Shown piece by piece: positions 32,949-45,627 of a stretch of 64,000 nt of DNA (its first letter is position 1; each line of letters starts with the position of its first letter). Origin of the DNA: Doryteuthis pealeii. Lineage: Eukaryota > Mollusca > Cephalopoda > Myopsida > Loliginidae. Made by a program: the position numbers and the translations under genes. The stretch covers positions 74,075,707 through 74,139,706 of the forward strand of contig CM042151.1 of assembly GCA_023376005.1 (NCBI GenBank), given 5' to 3'. Under the pieces are notes generated by a model that saw only the letters and a list, made by a program, of their open reading frames with translations, ran no database searches and was not told the DNA's origin.

Positions 32949-34995
32949 TTATTTCTCTGAATGTTTGAGATGAGGCTTGATGATTAGTATTATCGGCGTT
33001 ATTTGGACTATTGTCCCCATCTTCATTGTTATTTGTACTATGTTTCGGCCGATATGCCCTCTGGCCTTCTTCAGGTATTTCTTGTCGGACTCGGGAATCT
33101 TCTCGGACTCGGGAACTTTCTTGTCGTAATTGGGAGCCATCATGGAGCTTTGAACCTAACCCTTTATTTAGTCCACAAGGGTATCCTGTTCTCATTCTGC
33201 TAACCATAGCTGGGGTAGGAGTTGTGTTATTTTTCTATGTTACTGCCTCTACTCAGGATTGAACCCGGAATCCAGAGATAACTGTCACTTAGAACTGTCT
33301 TTGAGGCGTCTTCTCTTCCAATTTTCTTCTCTATCTATTATTCTAACTTCATCCCATAAGGGCAGATGGTTTCCCTTTTCATTCCATATATGGTCAGCCA
33401 TACCCGACTTTTCTATTTCTCCTCAGACCACTGCTTTAAAATGTTCTAGTCTTACTTTCAGTGGACGGCATGTATTCCTTTGTATTCTTTGCCACAGCTG
33501 CATGGGATGGAATACTCACAATTTTTGGTCATGTTGTATTCTGTTGGGGGCTTGACTTGGACGAGATGTTTATGAAGAGTTGAATCATTCCTGAATGTTG
33601 CCCTGATGTCATAGGGATTACATATCTTTTGAATCTTTTCAGCCAAGCCTTTGACATAGGGCAGACAGACTGTGGTGAGTTTTTGGGTATCATCCTCTGT
33701 ACTGCGATCCAGATTTCTCATAGCCGATGTTATGCTCTCAGGATAATTGTTACGACGGAGGGTCTCTCTTAAGCTGTCCATTTCCTTCTGGTATACCTCA
33801 TCACTGCTGATGGCTTTTGCTTGATGTTGTATGCAACGGACGATACCTTTCTTTACATTGTATAATGGTGGGAATTGAAGTTGAGATACTGTCCAGTGAA
33901 GGTAGGCTTACGATACATGGATGAACTGAATCCTTTCTCTGTGCGAACACATCTAGGAAGGACAATTTGTTGTCTTGTTCTTTCTCCATAGTGAACTGTA
34001 TAGATGGATGGATTGAGTTCACATGATCCATTAGTATTTGAACATCTTCCCGATGGGGCCAGAGAATGAATGTGTCATTTACTTATCTAAGCCACATTGA
34101 TGGCTTTAGTGGTGTAGATCCTAAGGCCATCTCTTCAAAGTATTCCATGTATATATTGGCCAACACTGGGGACAATGGTGATCCCATAGTCAGGCCCTCC
34201 TCTTGTTGGTATATGTCAGAACCCATCTCGAAGTAGGTTGTTTCTACACAGAACGTCAATATCTCCATCAGATTATCTATTGGGTTATAGGTACGTTCTT
34301 CCAAATCTGAATCTGCAGTTAACTTATTCTGTACCACTGTCAGAGTCTCATCAGTAGGTACCTTCATGAACAGACTCACTACATCTAGACTCACCATTTG
34401 GTTGGAATGGATGGGAGCATTTTTGATTTTTTTTTCCACAAAGTTGGCAGAGTTCTTGACATATGATGAGGACTTACCTGTTAATGGGGTGACTATTTCA
34501 ACTAGGTAACGGCTCAATGGGTGGCATGCTGAACCTCGGCATCTGACAATGGGTCTTAGTGGAATACCATCTTTATGGATCTTAGGAAGGCCGTATATGT
34601 GTGGTAGCTTACTGTAGTGTTGAACTAGCTGTCTGTATTTCTTCTGTGGTATGAGGTCCTTGTTCTTTCTAAGGATTTGTGACAGCTTCCTCTCGGTCTT
34701 CAGGGTTGGGTTCTTTTTAACCTTGCAGTAGCCACCATTTACAATTAGGTCCACTAATTTGTTGGAGTATTCAGATTTATCCATCACCACAGTAGCATTG
34801 CCTTTGTCTGCTGGTAGTATTATGATGTTCTCATCACGTTGTAGTAATTTGATGGCCAGTCTCTCCTTTGTGATATTTGGTTTTGGAGGCTTTGATTTCT
34901 CTAGCACCTGCCTCACCTTCCATCTTAGCTCATCTGCTCGTGCTTGAGGGATATTTAAGGCTGCCTCTTCAATTGGAGCCATCAGGTCCAAGTAT
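32949..34995 (-). mobile_element. Penelope-like retroelement, 5'-truncated and dead
   Basis: Minus-strand frames together give a Penelope-type reverse transcriptase and a GIY-YIG-endonuclease-type region. 34083-34991 encodes ADKGNATVVMDKSEY, PHIYGLPKIHKDGIPLRPIV and MGSPLSPVLANIYMEYFEE, diagnostic for the family. The catalytic Y-V-D-D box is destroyed: a TAA stop (34083-34085) stands for Tyr and Asn for the first Asp. Frames 33801-34031 (KLSFLDVFAQR) and 33458-33781 (YSIPCSCGKEYKG, the start of the GIY-YIG region) continue with frameshifts; 32920-33207 holds the C-terminal remnants (EEGQRAYRPKHSTNN). The 5' end stops at about 34995 at AT-rich repeat DNA. Confidence 0.88.
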
Positions 34996-37215
34996 GGCGG
35001 CTATGTTAATATGTTATTCATAAAATTGACTGAAAAAAATAGTTTAAAATCTATTAAAAATAAATTACATGTGTAATATTATTTTGCTTTTTTTATTGAT
35101 ACTCTCATTATGTTACTACTTTTCAAAAAAATTTAACCTTGAATAATCAAATTAATTTTAATTTGTTTTGAAAAACAGGTGTAAAATTGGGTATACATAT
35201 TCTGCTAAAAATTCATTAACATTTCTAAATGAAAGAAAGAAAAAAAACAAAAAAACTCTGAAAATAAATAAATTTATTATCAATTAAGAATGTTCTGTAT
35301 TTTCAGAAGACCTAAATAATTTCCAAATAAAATTTCGTATGAGAAAGATTTCAATTTTTTCAAATTTGTTTTTAATGACAGTGTTGCTGTTTGTTGGGTA
35401 TCACCAAATATCTCATGTGCCAGTTTACACAATATTGAAGGAAGAAACGTAAATATTTTTGAACTTTTAAATCTCGCAAAAAATAATAATTATAATAATG
35501 AACATAAAGAGTTGTGATAAAGAAAAACAGTTAATTCAAAGATCAAATTATTCATTTGGGGAAAAATTACCATTATCTTGAAAAAGTACATAAACATGCC
35601 ATTTAAAAAATTTTTTTTACTACAGGTCTGTTTCTTTATTGATATTTCAAAGGGAAAATTGGTGGTACCTGTTATAGCAGAATTCTGTATTCATGTTTCT
35701 TTTACTTGAAAAAAAGAAAAAAAAAAATCCTGTATAGAAACTTATAAAAAATCTTCTGATATAATTATTCAGACTCATATCTTTATAGAAAAAAAATTGT
35801 TTTTTGTTGGTTCATTTTTTCACATTTCATAAAATAAAATCGTGGGGGACAAAAAAAAAATATTTCGTGGGGGGTAAAAAAAACTATTTTAGGAAAAAAA
35901 CTATTTCAGACATTTTCATCAAAAGGTAAGTAATAGTGAAAATTTTCGTGAAATTCAGCCATTAATTGATTCTTTAAAGAATTTTTAAAAAGCCTCCAGT
36001 CATGACTTGTTTTTGGCTTCGTTAAATTTCAATTGATTTAACAGTGCAAAATTGTAAACATTGTTTTTCATTTATAATTTTCATTATTTCCGTGAGCTGA
36101 AAATTTAAAAAAAACTCAGGAGTTTGTTTAATGTTTCTTCTTTCGAATCGACAAAACATTTTCAATGCAAGTTTCATTATGTGAAATATAGGGTGGGGTC
36201 TAAATTTCACAGTGAAAATTGGTGGTAATTATTGGCTACGTTAAATTTCAATTGATTTAACGGTGCAAAAAAGGTAAACATTGTTTTCGTTTATAATTAT
36301 CAGCTGAATTTTTTTCTAAATCACCAGGCGGTTTATTTTTAATGCTTCTTCTTTCGAATGGAATTTTTTTTTTTTTTTTAGATTTTCCTTTATGCAAATT
36401 TCATTGTGTTAAATATGGGGGGAGTAGGGCTAATTTTGATAAACAAAAAAAAACAAAAAAAAAACTCCGAAAATGAATATCTTTAATATTAATTAATAAT
36501 GTTCTGTATTTTCAGAAGACCCAATTATTTTCCAGATAAAGTTTTGTATGAGAAAGATTTTAATTTTATCCAAAAATATTTTTATTGACAATGTTACTGT
36601 TTCGTATCCGAGTAAGTTAAGTAGTAGATCTCCCCTTGTAATGAAAAAGAAAATCACCTTTGAAAATAGATAAATTTTTTTTTGATGACTGCTAAATATG
36701 TAAAAAACAAAAAGATTTTAACAATTAGGCATAATTTAAAACTAATAAAACAAAAAAAACAAAACTTTATTATTGTAAATTTTAAGGATCAATTCAATTA
36801 ATGTGAATTTTTGTCAAAATAGAAAAACACCGGAATTAACTCCCTTGCTTTTCACTTTTAGAAAACCTTTTTGAATTGATTGAAAATGAACGACACGTTT
36901 TTAATTTCATTCAACCAGAATACATTAGTTTTATTGAAAATATTACATTTTCCCCTTTTTTCTAACGTTGTATAACACGTAAGGAAGAAAAATCAGACAA
37001 AAGAAAAGAGAAAGAAGTAAGTATAACGTTATATTATTATTTCTCTTAGCAAATTAAAAAAAAACTAATTTTCAGGAAAACTCTGTTTTACAGTGACGAA
37101 AAAGTAAAAGGATTTTTAAAATTCTGACAAATTTTGAAAACTGATTTAATTATTTTTCAAAAATCTAAGAAAGAACAGAGAAAGAAGTAAGCATAACGTT
37201 CTGTTATTATCTCTC
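34996..37215. repeat. AT-rich mosaic with inverted hAT-like arms
   Basis: 35050-35190 parallels 7700-7800 in inverted orientation. 35850-36220 and 36230-36430 are two successive inverted copies of the hAT-like left arm (ending ATTGGTGGTA at 36220). 36480-37215 parallels 22680-23255. No gene. Confidence 0.55.
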
Positions 37216-38660
37216 TAGGTACCACCAATTTTACCCTGTGAAATTTACCCCACCCCCCCCCCTATATTTAACACAGTGAAACTTGCAGAAAAATTAATAT
37301 TTTCTTGAAAATTTTTTTCCCATTCGAAATAAAAAACATTAAATGATGATTTTAAAAAAAATTTTCACCTTAGGGAAATAATGAAAATTATGATTGAAAA
37401 ACAATGTTTTTATTTTTGCACTGTTAAATCAACTGAAATTTAACGTAGCTAAAAACAAGTTACGATAAGAGGTTTTTTTAAAAATTCTATGAAAAATTAA
37501 TTATCTGATTTTCACGAAAGTTTGCATAAATGTTTACCATTGGATGTAAATATATTTGAAATAGTTTTTTTCTAAAATATATTAGGGGAGATATTTTTTA
37601 CGAGGTCTACCCCCCCACCATTTTATTTTATGAGAAGAAAAAAAATGACGCGTCAGAAATTTTTAAAACTTTTTTCTATAAAGATAAGAGTCTGAATAAC
37701 TATATCAATGAAATTTTATAATGTACGAGGTGTAGTTTTTTTAGGAAAAATTAATGAAATCAGAAATAAAAAAAAGTGCAAAAAAATGTCATGATATTAA
37801 TATTTGAAAACTTTTTTTTTGTTTTTGTAATTGGTATGTACTATATTCTATCAAATTGACAAAAAAAAATTTTTTTATAAAGAAATTAATTTTTAAGAGA
37901 TTTTCAATCTTTTGTGTGCTTAAATATTTTTATTTTCTGCATGAAATAAATTTAATTTTTTTTTCTGCGTCAAAAAATCGAATTTTTCACAGATATTTAA
38001 AAATATGAATTTTAGAATTATAGAAACCTACATTTGTTTTGTTTTGTTTTGTTTTTATACAAAGAGATGAGACGCTTCTCAGTAACCAAAGTTTGTTTTT
38101 CTTAGCGTAAAAAATATTTTATTTAACTTTTTCGACTAATTAGAATAAAAAGTAAATATATATTGATTATTTTATCAGTTTTTCTCTTAGAGAAAATATT
38201 CAAATTTTCATTTCATTTTCGATTTTAAAAATTAAAACCAAAAGCGAAGACATCTTTTTTTTAACGTCAATTTCACTGTGAAATTTTAATATTAAATATT
38301 AAATTAAGTTTTTATTCATTTTAATAGTAAATTTTAATATTAAAGTTTTTGAAGATTTCATTCATTTTAATAGTAAATTTTGGCTAAAAAAAAAAGTATT
38401 GTCCGTTACATCCAACCATATGCAGATAGATCATCGTAAGAGGTTAATAGTATGTAATGTTTTTCTGTCTAAATCGCGGCCTGAAAATTACCCTTTCGCA
38501 TGTAATCGGATAATTTGATCTTTGAATTAACTGTTTTTCTTTGTAACAACCCTGTACGGTCTTTAATTGTTTTTTTACGAGATTTTTGATAAACAAAGTT
38601 CGGAAATATCTATTTCCTTTTTATTCAAGATGGCCTAAACTGTTCAATTGGTGGTCCCTA
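37216..38660. mobile_element. hAT-like non-autonomous DNA transposon, copy 2
   Basis: TAGGTACCACCAATTTTACC at the left, CAATTGGTGGTCCCTA at the right. Flanks are TATCTCTC (37208-37215) and TATCTCTA (38661-38668), an 8 bp duplication with one mismatch. The paralogous stretch at 23240-23260 has a single TATCTCTA and no element. Interior matches 7836-9769 but lacks about 0.5 kb of it. Confidence 0.75.
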
Positions 38661-38668
38661 TATCTCTA

Positions 38669-40517
38669 TTAACAGTTTACTCAAACTTCGTCTGCTACAT
38701 TTTTTTGAAAACGAATTAAAATGAATTAAATCTATTAATTAAGGTCAAAATTTTGTCTAAATCGATAAGTAGTAATATAATAACTATCATTAAAAAAAGA
38801 AAAAAATATTATTACAAATACAATTTATTTTTAATACATTTAAAACGATTTTTTCAGTCAATTTCGATCGCATTCGGCCATAAACGATCTGTTTAAATGA
38901 CGTGTTTACAAATTTAATGTAGTGATTTTTTTAAAAATTACCAAAAATCAGGGAATTATGCGATTTTAATAAAATTTTCAGTATTGATTTATCAATTATT
39001 AAATTTTATAATGCATCAGTTATTTCATTTCAAAACTTTAAGTATTTTTTATATGAAAAATTAATATATAAAATTCATCTAAAATATAAATTAGGTATAC
39101 CCAAAATTGGCCTAAAATGCGTTTTTGACAAAATGACTATTCCCCCCTACAGAAAATGATTTACCAAAAATCAGGGAATTATCGGATTTTAATGAAATGT
39201 TCAGTGAATATTTATAAATGAATGATATTTATAATGTATCATTTATTTTATTTCAAAACTTTCTCATTTTTTTTCAGGTCACTTAATTTTGACCCCCCTT
39301 ACTTTGGGGGTGTAAAATATTGGCGTGTTAGTCCTTGTTTGATACTTATTACAGTATAAATAAAAAGATAAAAGACCAAAGTTTTAAATAGAAAAAAAAA
39401 TTTAAGTGGAATATTTTATAAGAAAATAAGTACCGAAAATCGGAAGATAAAATGTAAAAGAATAATAAATAATTAATTTTTGGAGATTTCTTTTTTACTC
39501 ATTTCGTACATCGATATTTTTTCTGCTTAAAAAGGGGGCGGCTACATTTTCAATAGCTTTTCTTCAAAACGTATACTTTGTTTGACTAAAATAAAGTTTA
39601 CATTAAATAGATATTTATTTCTAGAATCTAAAAATAAAACATTTTAAACTTAACATCAGAATATTTATATTAGCTATACCCAAAAATTTGTCTGTAATTC
39701 ATTTTTAAAAAGAATTAGAATTAATTAAATCTATTATTTAAGGTCAAACTTTTGTCTAAAACGATCAGTTGTAACATAATGACCATCATTAAAAAAAGAA
39801 AAATATCATTACATATGCAGTTTATTTTTAATACGTTTAAAAAGAATTTGTTTTGGTCAATTTTGACACGATCTGCCATTCTGTCTCTTTTTCAAGGGTT
39901 TTAAGCGCTTGTTAACAATTTTAATCTATCATTCGTGATAGCAAAATATTTACCAAAAAATCAGGTAATTATCCGATTTTAATGAAATGTTCAGTATTGG
40001 TTTATCAATTAATGAATTTTTAGTGCATCAGTTATTTTATTTCAAAACTGAAAAAAAATTTAATGACCATCATTAAAAAAAGAAAAATATCATTACATAT
40101 TCTTGTAAAGCAACCATCTCATTTATTCTTTCGGTTTTGGGTTTTCCCATGTTTCATTCCCTTTAAGATGATAAAATGTTTGCCACAAATAAACTTATTT
40201 TGTTTGCTAAATGTTAGAGTGGAAATATTTTTCTCAAATTTTTATCATAAATGGAGTGTCCTTTTAATTCTGATAAATCTTTGCCAAAATTTAGAAACAA
40301 ATACTGTATTTCCATTAAATTTACATCATTATTTATTGAATTGTTGAATTACAAGAAAAAATACTGTATTGATATCAAATGAATTGTTGAATAACAATTT
40401 TCTTTATTTTAATGTACCTGTTTTGCAGTTAATTGAAATGTGAACTGATTGTAATATCATGATACCAAAAAATTATTGTTGTTTTTTTTAAAGATGTTAA
40501 TTCTTATTCATTCACAG
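38669..40517. repeat. AT-rich mosaic upstream of locus C
   Basis: Contains arms of the fold-back family at 38938, 39165-39310 and 39955-40050, and the unoccupied paralogue (near 39880) of hAT-like copy 1. From about 40325 it becomes the region conserved upstream of all zinc-finger loci (TTGAATAACAATTTTCTTTA and onward). No ORF of note. Confidence 0.55.
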
Positions 40518-41014
40518 ATATCAACTACATTGGGAAGAATGGTTTTGAAATGTAAAAAGACATATTTAAACTCCTAAAAAAGAACAAATATATGCTTTTG
40601 ATGTTTATGGATCTGCATATTCAGAACTCACAGGACAATTCTTTTTCTTGGAATTTATTATTTGAATGTTTTCTCTTGATCAATATTTCAAAGAACAAGT
40701 GCAAAAGAGAAACCCAACTTTTCTCCAATGAAGAGTTCAACAAAAATAAGAAAAAAATGTCCCCAGATTGCAGACCAGTATTATCATATAGTCTGGAAAT
40801 ATAAAAAGACACATACAAACACATGCTAAAGGAAAACAGAATATTCTTGCTAATGTGTAGATCTGCATATTAACAGAGTTTAGAATTCAGTATAGGAACA
40901 TTTTCCTTAAATTCACATTTCAAAGAAAAATTGGGAAAATAGGCTCTTGTAAAACCCATCTTTTCACCACTGTGTAGATCAGCATTTTCACAGAGATCAG
41001 AACTAAAAACAGAT
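40518..41014 (+). pseudogene. Locus C 5' region: splice acceptor and decayed fingers
   Basis: TTCTTATTCATTCACAG ends at 40517. A following patch reads CRPVLSYSLEI with a frame change before a KRH-x-NTH-like sequence, a recognisable dead finger, then the CRSAFSQRSELKTDMETR segment shared with locus A. An in-frame TAG precedes the conserved start. Confidence 0.5.
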
Positions 41015-41632
41015 ATGGAAACACGACCGGAAGCAGAAGTATTTTCATGTAAAATTTGTGGATCCATATTTCCGGTGAGTTCTAGATTGAAAGCACACAT
41101 GCGAATACACACTGGAGAGAAACCATTTTCTTGTGAAGTCTGTGGATCAGCATTTTCACAAAGTAGCGGTTTGAAATTACACATGCGAACACACACTGGT
41201 GAGAAACCATTTTCTTGTGAAGTCTGTGGATCAGCATTTTCATCATCTAGCAATTTAAGGAGACACATGCCAACACACACTGGTGAGAAACCATTTTCTT
41301 GTGAAGTCTGTGGATCTGCATTTTCACAAAGTGGCAGTTTGAAATTACATATGCAAAAACACACTGGTGAGAAACCATTTTCTTGTGAAGTCTGTGGATC
41401 AGCATTTTCATCGTCTTACAATTTAAGGAGACACATGCAAACACACACTGGTGAGAAACCATTTTCTTGTGAAGTCTGTGGATCTGCATTTTCTAGGAGT
41501 TCCCACTTAAAACAACACATGCAAACACACACTGGAGAGAAGTCATTTTCTTGTGAAATTTGCTGTTCAGCATTTTCATCATCTTCCAATGTAAGAAGAC
41601 ACATGCAAATACACACTGATAAGAATAAATAA
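41015..41632 (+). CDS. Poly-C2H2 zinc-finger protein, locus C
   Basis: A 205-residue frame with seven complete C2H2 fingers linked by TGEKP/TGEKS, starting METRPEAEVF and ending TDKNK-stop. All zinc ligands are present. Helix positions -1,2,3,6 read approximately VSRA, QSGL, SSNR, QGSL, SYNR, RSHQ, SSNR. In finger 7 the hydrophobic core Leu of the helix is Val, a mild change. The finger types and the tail resemble those of locus A, so C looks like a shorter sibling that lost internal fingers or A one that gained them. No accessory domain in this exon. Likely a nuclear DNA-binding protein if expressed; it could also be a non-expressed copy. Confidence 0.8.
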   Translation: METRPEAEVFSCKICGSIFPVSSRLKAHMRIHTGEKPFSCEVCGSAFSQSSGLKLHMRTHTGEKPFSCEVCGSAFSSSSNLRRHMPTHTGEKPFSCEVCGSAFSQSGSLKLHMQKHTGEKPFSCEVCGSAFSSSYNLRRHMQTHTGEKPFSCEVCGSAFSRSSHLKQHMQTHTGEKSFSCEICCSAFSSSSNVRRHMQIHTDKNK

Positions 41633-41649
41633 GCTTTTTGACAGAAATC

Positions 41650-41937
41650 CCAGGATGGTCTACTGAAATCTCATTAGAGATGAAATTATGGTTTGATCTC
41701 CACCAATACAACAGGAAGTGGAAACTTTCTGGTGGCCATTATACGAAGATAAAAAAAAAACACCAGGAGTGTGAATGGATAGAGGGTGAATGGATAGATG
41801 CAGTGAAGGAGGCCAACAAGTGCAAGTTAAAAATGCCAGCCTTGGAAATAACCCAAGTGACTGTCCGCAAAGAGTAGCTCACTTCAGCAACTTTAAAACC
41901 CCAGGAATCGACAATATTCCAAATTTCTGATTAAAAA
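41650..41937 (+). pseudogene. LINE reverse-transcriptase N-terminal fragment (locus C copy)
   Basis: Includes EGEWIDAVKEANKCKLKMPAL in one frame and a FSNFKTPGIDNIPNF equivalent after a TAG. It duplicates a short GAATGGATAGA stretch. Cut at ATTAAAAA (41930-41937). Confidence 0.7.
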
Positions 41938-44046
41938 TTGCATTCCCAGTTGATTTTCTTTTTAGGTTATTATTATTATTTAAACATATTAGTTAAATTA
42001 GTGAGTAAATGGAATTCAGAACTGTTTGAATTATGCAAATATTCCCAGTGGTTCAAAAGTTATGAGAATTTAAAGACCCAAAATGGACAGGATTTTGTTT
42101 TTAAAAAATGATGTCAAATCACGGACCAATACAAAACAAGAAATTCAGTCATTTCTTCACCATTTCTTTATTTTTTTTAACAATTTTGATAAAACTTGGA
42201 ATTCTTATGTAAAATTATATGTTATTCCTGATGCTGCACTTAAATGTATCTCTTGCTATAACCCATTATTTAAAGAATAAAAGGTACAGATATTAACATT
42301 TTTAAAAAAGTTTACCACAAGATTATTCAACATTTTCATTTTAATACTGCATGTATAGACATATATAGTATTAATTTAAATAAATAACATCACTTAAAAA
42401 TTCAAATTACCTTTTTAAATACTTAATATGTTGTATTACATACAAGAAATAGAATACCTATTTACATCATTAAAAAAACAAAAACAAAGCCTGTCTGGTC
42501 AGCATGTACTGATGTATTTTGTTAATGTTTTAATACTATATCATAACTTCATTTTTTTTTCAAAAACTGAATGTTTGTCAAAAAGGCCTGATGGTTAACC
42601 ATCATGTAAATATCACATATTATATATCAAAATAATTCTGAGACTATCTAGTGTAAGCGATCCTGGGTCGCACAGCAGCAAATGTAAGAAGATCCTGGCA
42701 CGGTACCCAAAAATGACAGTCCTAAACTGTCGTACCAAATATCACACCGTATTGGTGCCCCAGGGATAGTATGCTGTGGTAATAGTATGAATTATTTCCG
42801 TGACTACCAAATGAGCCTCCGGTCAGCTGCTCTTTCAATACCCTCTGTATTGAACTGGGATCAACGCAACTCAGTTGGAGTGTCTTTGTGACGGGTTGTT
42901 AAATTAGTAGATATAAACTGCAGTGTTTGCTGGCAACTCTAAAAAAAATCAGTCAACACGCCATCAACAATAACAACTGTTTTTATTCATATATGATAAG
43001 TAAGAATAATATATGAATATGTTTTGCACATTTGGTTGGATAAATAAAAACATGATGGCTTCGTTTGGCGTTTTGTGTTATGCGAAATTCTGGAATCAAT
43101 TTTAGTAGCAAAAGTCAAATTTTCTAGTTGCAACCCTCTTAATTAAGAAATTCCCGTGACAAATTTCGTTTTTCGATCCAAACTCGACCATCCCCGGGGC
43201 CCGACTGCTAGTGTCGGTCTGTCTGTGCGTTTCTACATTCTGTCTCTCCGTTCTGTCTGCTCGCCTTTTTAAAAAAACAAGAATTATTTTGATATAAACA
43301 ATTGTATGATTGTATCTATCTCTGTGTCATCGGACTGAGGTGAACTAAGTGTGAACCCCAAGGTCAACCTTTTGATCTGACAGCCAGGTCAAATCTTTTA
43401 ATGTTAATACTGCAACCTTTCCTGTATATATAAACAATATGCAAACCAAAAATGTATTTTTGATTTTTGCATTTTGCACCTAAACAAACCCAATGACACT
43501 AACAAAAAAAAAGTATTCTACACTTTTCCTTTTTCGTTAAAAATTAGTTAACGCCAACAAAAGAAGCCATCTTGTTACACTAGTATTAAGGACATAGTGT
43601 TTTTTGTTTTTTTTGCTTAGCTTATAATTTTTAAAAGAACTTATGTCAATTTTCATTGGTAGTGGTTTCACTTCCAAAGGTCGAAGAAGAAAAAAACAAC
43701 CTGCATGATATATACTAATTAAGTGTTCAATTTTAAGAATATTGATAAAGATTATCCTCTTTGATTTTGCAATGCAAACTAATGAGTAAAATTTAGGCTT
43801 GAAAAAAAATTCATTTTTTTTTTTTGACTTTTCAAAGCGAAATATGGTTTTAAATCACTGTAAAAAATAATTCAATGGATAAAAACAGATTAAAATTATA
43901 TATTTAGAAGGATTATATTATTTTCATTCCAACCATATAGATATTTTAAAGTTTGGATCAGAAATACTCAAGAAATTGCAAATTAAACTGATTAGGATCG
44001 TAAATTTGTCAATGTCGGCCGATATCAGCTAACTGCTTGCCTTGCT
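41938..44046. mobile_element. 3'-flank element, locus C copy
   Basis: Begins TTGCATTCCCAGTTGA, ends CTGCTTGCCTTGCT; LINE sequence resumes at ATTAAAAG (44047-44054), the duplicate of the left edge. Without the nested 930 bp insert it is about 1.18 kb. No ORF. Confidence 0.65.
42651..43580. mobile_element. 930 bp insertion with TA (or CTAG) target duplication
   Basis: Loci A and B read ACTATCTAGTATTAAGG / ACTATCTATTATTAAAG without interruption (near 15630 and 32705); locus C has ATCTA-GTGTAAGCG ... CTTGTTACAC-TAGTATTAAGG. The element ends GTGTAA/TTACAC are inverted for six bases. Its base composition is less AT-rich than the surroundings. No transposase ORF, so it is a non-autonomous element, perhaps of a TA-targeting superfamily. 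Confidence 0.8.
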
Positions 44047-44054
44047 ATTAAAAG

Positions 44055-44560
44055 AGTTGACAGCACTCCACCAACACTATGCCAAGGCATTCATAAGAAT
44101 CCTTAAGGTTGATGAAGAGCCACCTGGAAGGCTCACTATAGGCAATAGATCCCTCCTACCAAGAAGGAAGGAAAAATACAGACCCCAAATATTAGGGTCC
44201 AAGGAGATAGCCTATCACCTCTTCTTTTCTGTCTCACTATGGATCCACTTAGGAAAGTCCTTAAATGCTGCAAAGCTGGATAAACACTATGCCAAGGCAT
44301 TCATAAGAATCCTTAAGGTTGATGAATGCTCACTATTGGCAATACATCCCTCCTACCCAAGAACCAAAAGACAATAAATACAAACCAATCTGCTACCTTA
44401 CAACTACGTACAAGTAGCTAACAGGGATAATTACTGACGCAACATATAATCACCTAGCTGAAGGTGATTACCTAAATATCTTTCACAACATTAAAGAACA
44501 TTACAGAGCAGCAACACTGATTGCAAGATAGAAAAGGTAGGAGTATTTAAAGGAGACAAG
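44055..44560 (+). pseudogene. LINE reverse-transcriptase fragments, rearranged
   Basis: A 111-codon frame starts LKELTALHQHYAKAFIRILK and TIGNRSLLPRR, then the motif B piece (QGDSLSP type) in another frame, then a second copy of HYAKAFIRILKVDE (44281-44326), followed by KYKPICYLTT and LTGIITDATYNHLAEGDYL. So two partial copies of the same reverse-transcriptase region stand in tandem, the first with the same deletion as 16106-16342. Confidence 0.75.
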
Positions 44561-44574
44561 GAAAGAAGGATGGC

Positions 44575-44830
44575 GACAAAATAAAATAAAAATCTTCTTC
44601 CTGATTATGCACTCAAATATCCATTATTCAGAGAATAAAACGTACAGATGTCAATATTTAAAAAAAATGTTTACCAAAAGATTTTTTACCATTTTCATTT
44701 TAATACTGCATGTATACACATATATAGTAGTAATTTGAATAAATAACATCACTTTGAACTTAAAAATACCTTTTAAATACTTGATATGTTGTATTAAGTA
44801 CAAGAAATAGAATACCTATTTACATATTTA
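44575..44830. repeat. Second partial copy of the 3'-flank element
   Basis: GATTATGCACTCAAAT to AGAATACCTATTTACAT matches 13870-14110 and 42230-42470. It also matches 53925-54360 in inverse orientation. Confidence 0.75.
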
Positions 44831-45627
44831 AAAAAAAACAAATCAGAAAACTTTTTTTCTTTTTTTCTATAAAGAGTCTGAATAACTATATCAAAGAAAT
44901 TGTATAACATACAACGCAGTAGATTTTTTAGAAAAAATTAATGAAATCGGAAATAAAAAGTGCAAAAAAATGTTATAATATTATTTGAAAACTTTTTTGC
45001 TTTTTTAATTGGTATGTACTATATTCTATCAAATTGTTAAAAAAAATTTTAAAACAAGTTATAACTAGAGCCTTTTTAAAAAATCCTATGAAAAATCAAT
45101 TAATGATCTGATTTTCATGAAAGTTTACATAATTACTTAGCGTTTTATGATATCTGAAAAAATGAACAGACAAAAAATAATTTTTACTTTTTCTATAAAG
45201 ATAAGAGACTGAATAATTATATCAGAAGATTTTTATAAGTTTCAATGCAAGAGTTTTTTTTTTTTTAGTAAAAGTACCATGAATACAGAATTCAGCTAAA
45301 AGAATATGAATAAAGAAACTGACCGTGACGTAAGAAAACGGACTGTTTTACTTATTTTTCAAGATAATGATGAGCAATTTTCCCCAAAATAACATTAACA
45401 CTGTCAATAAAAATAATTTTGTAAAAACTGAAATCTTTCTCATACAAAATTTTATTTGGAAATTATTTAGGTCTTCTGAACATAGAAAACATTCTTAATT
45501 GATATTGGTTGGCAGCCTTGCGTCTATGAGAGATGATGGAGTAGTGTCAAAGTTTTTTGTTTTTCTTTTTGAATTGTTTGTTTGTTCTGTGTTTTGTTGT
45601 TGTTTTTTTTTTACTTTGAACTACATT
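44831..45627. repeat. AT-rich repeat fragments
   Basis: Pieces of the hAT-like interior (for example GAAATCGGAAATAAAAAGTGC) and an inverted bit of the 22680/36480 block. No gene. Confidence 0.5.
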
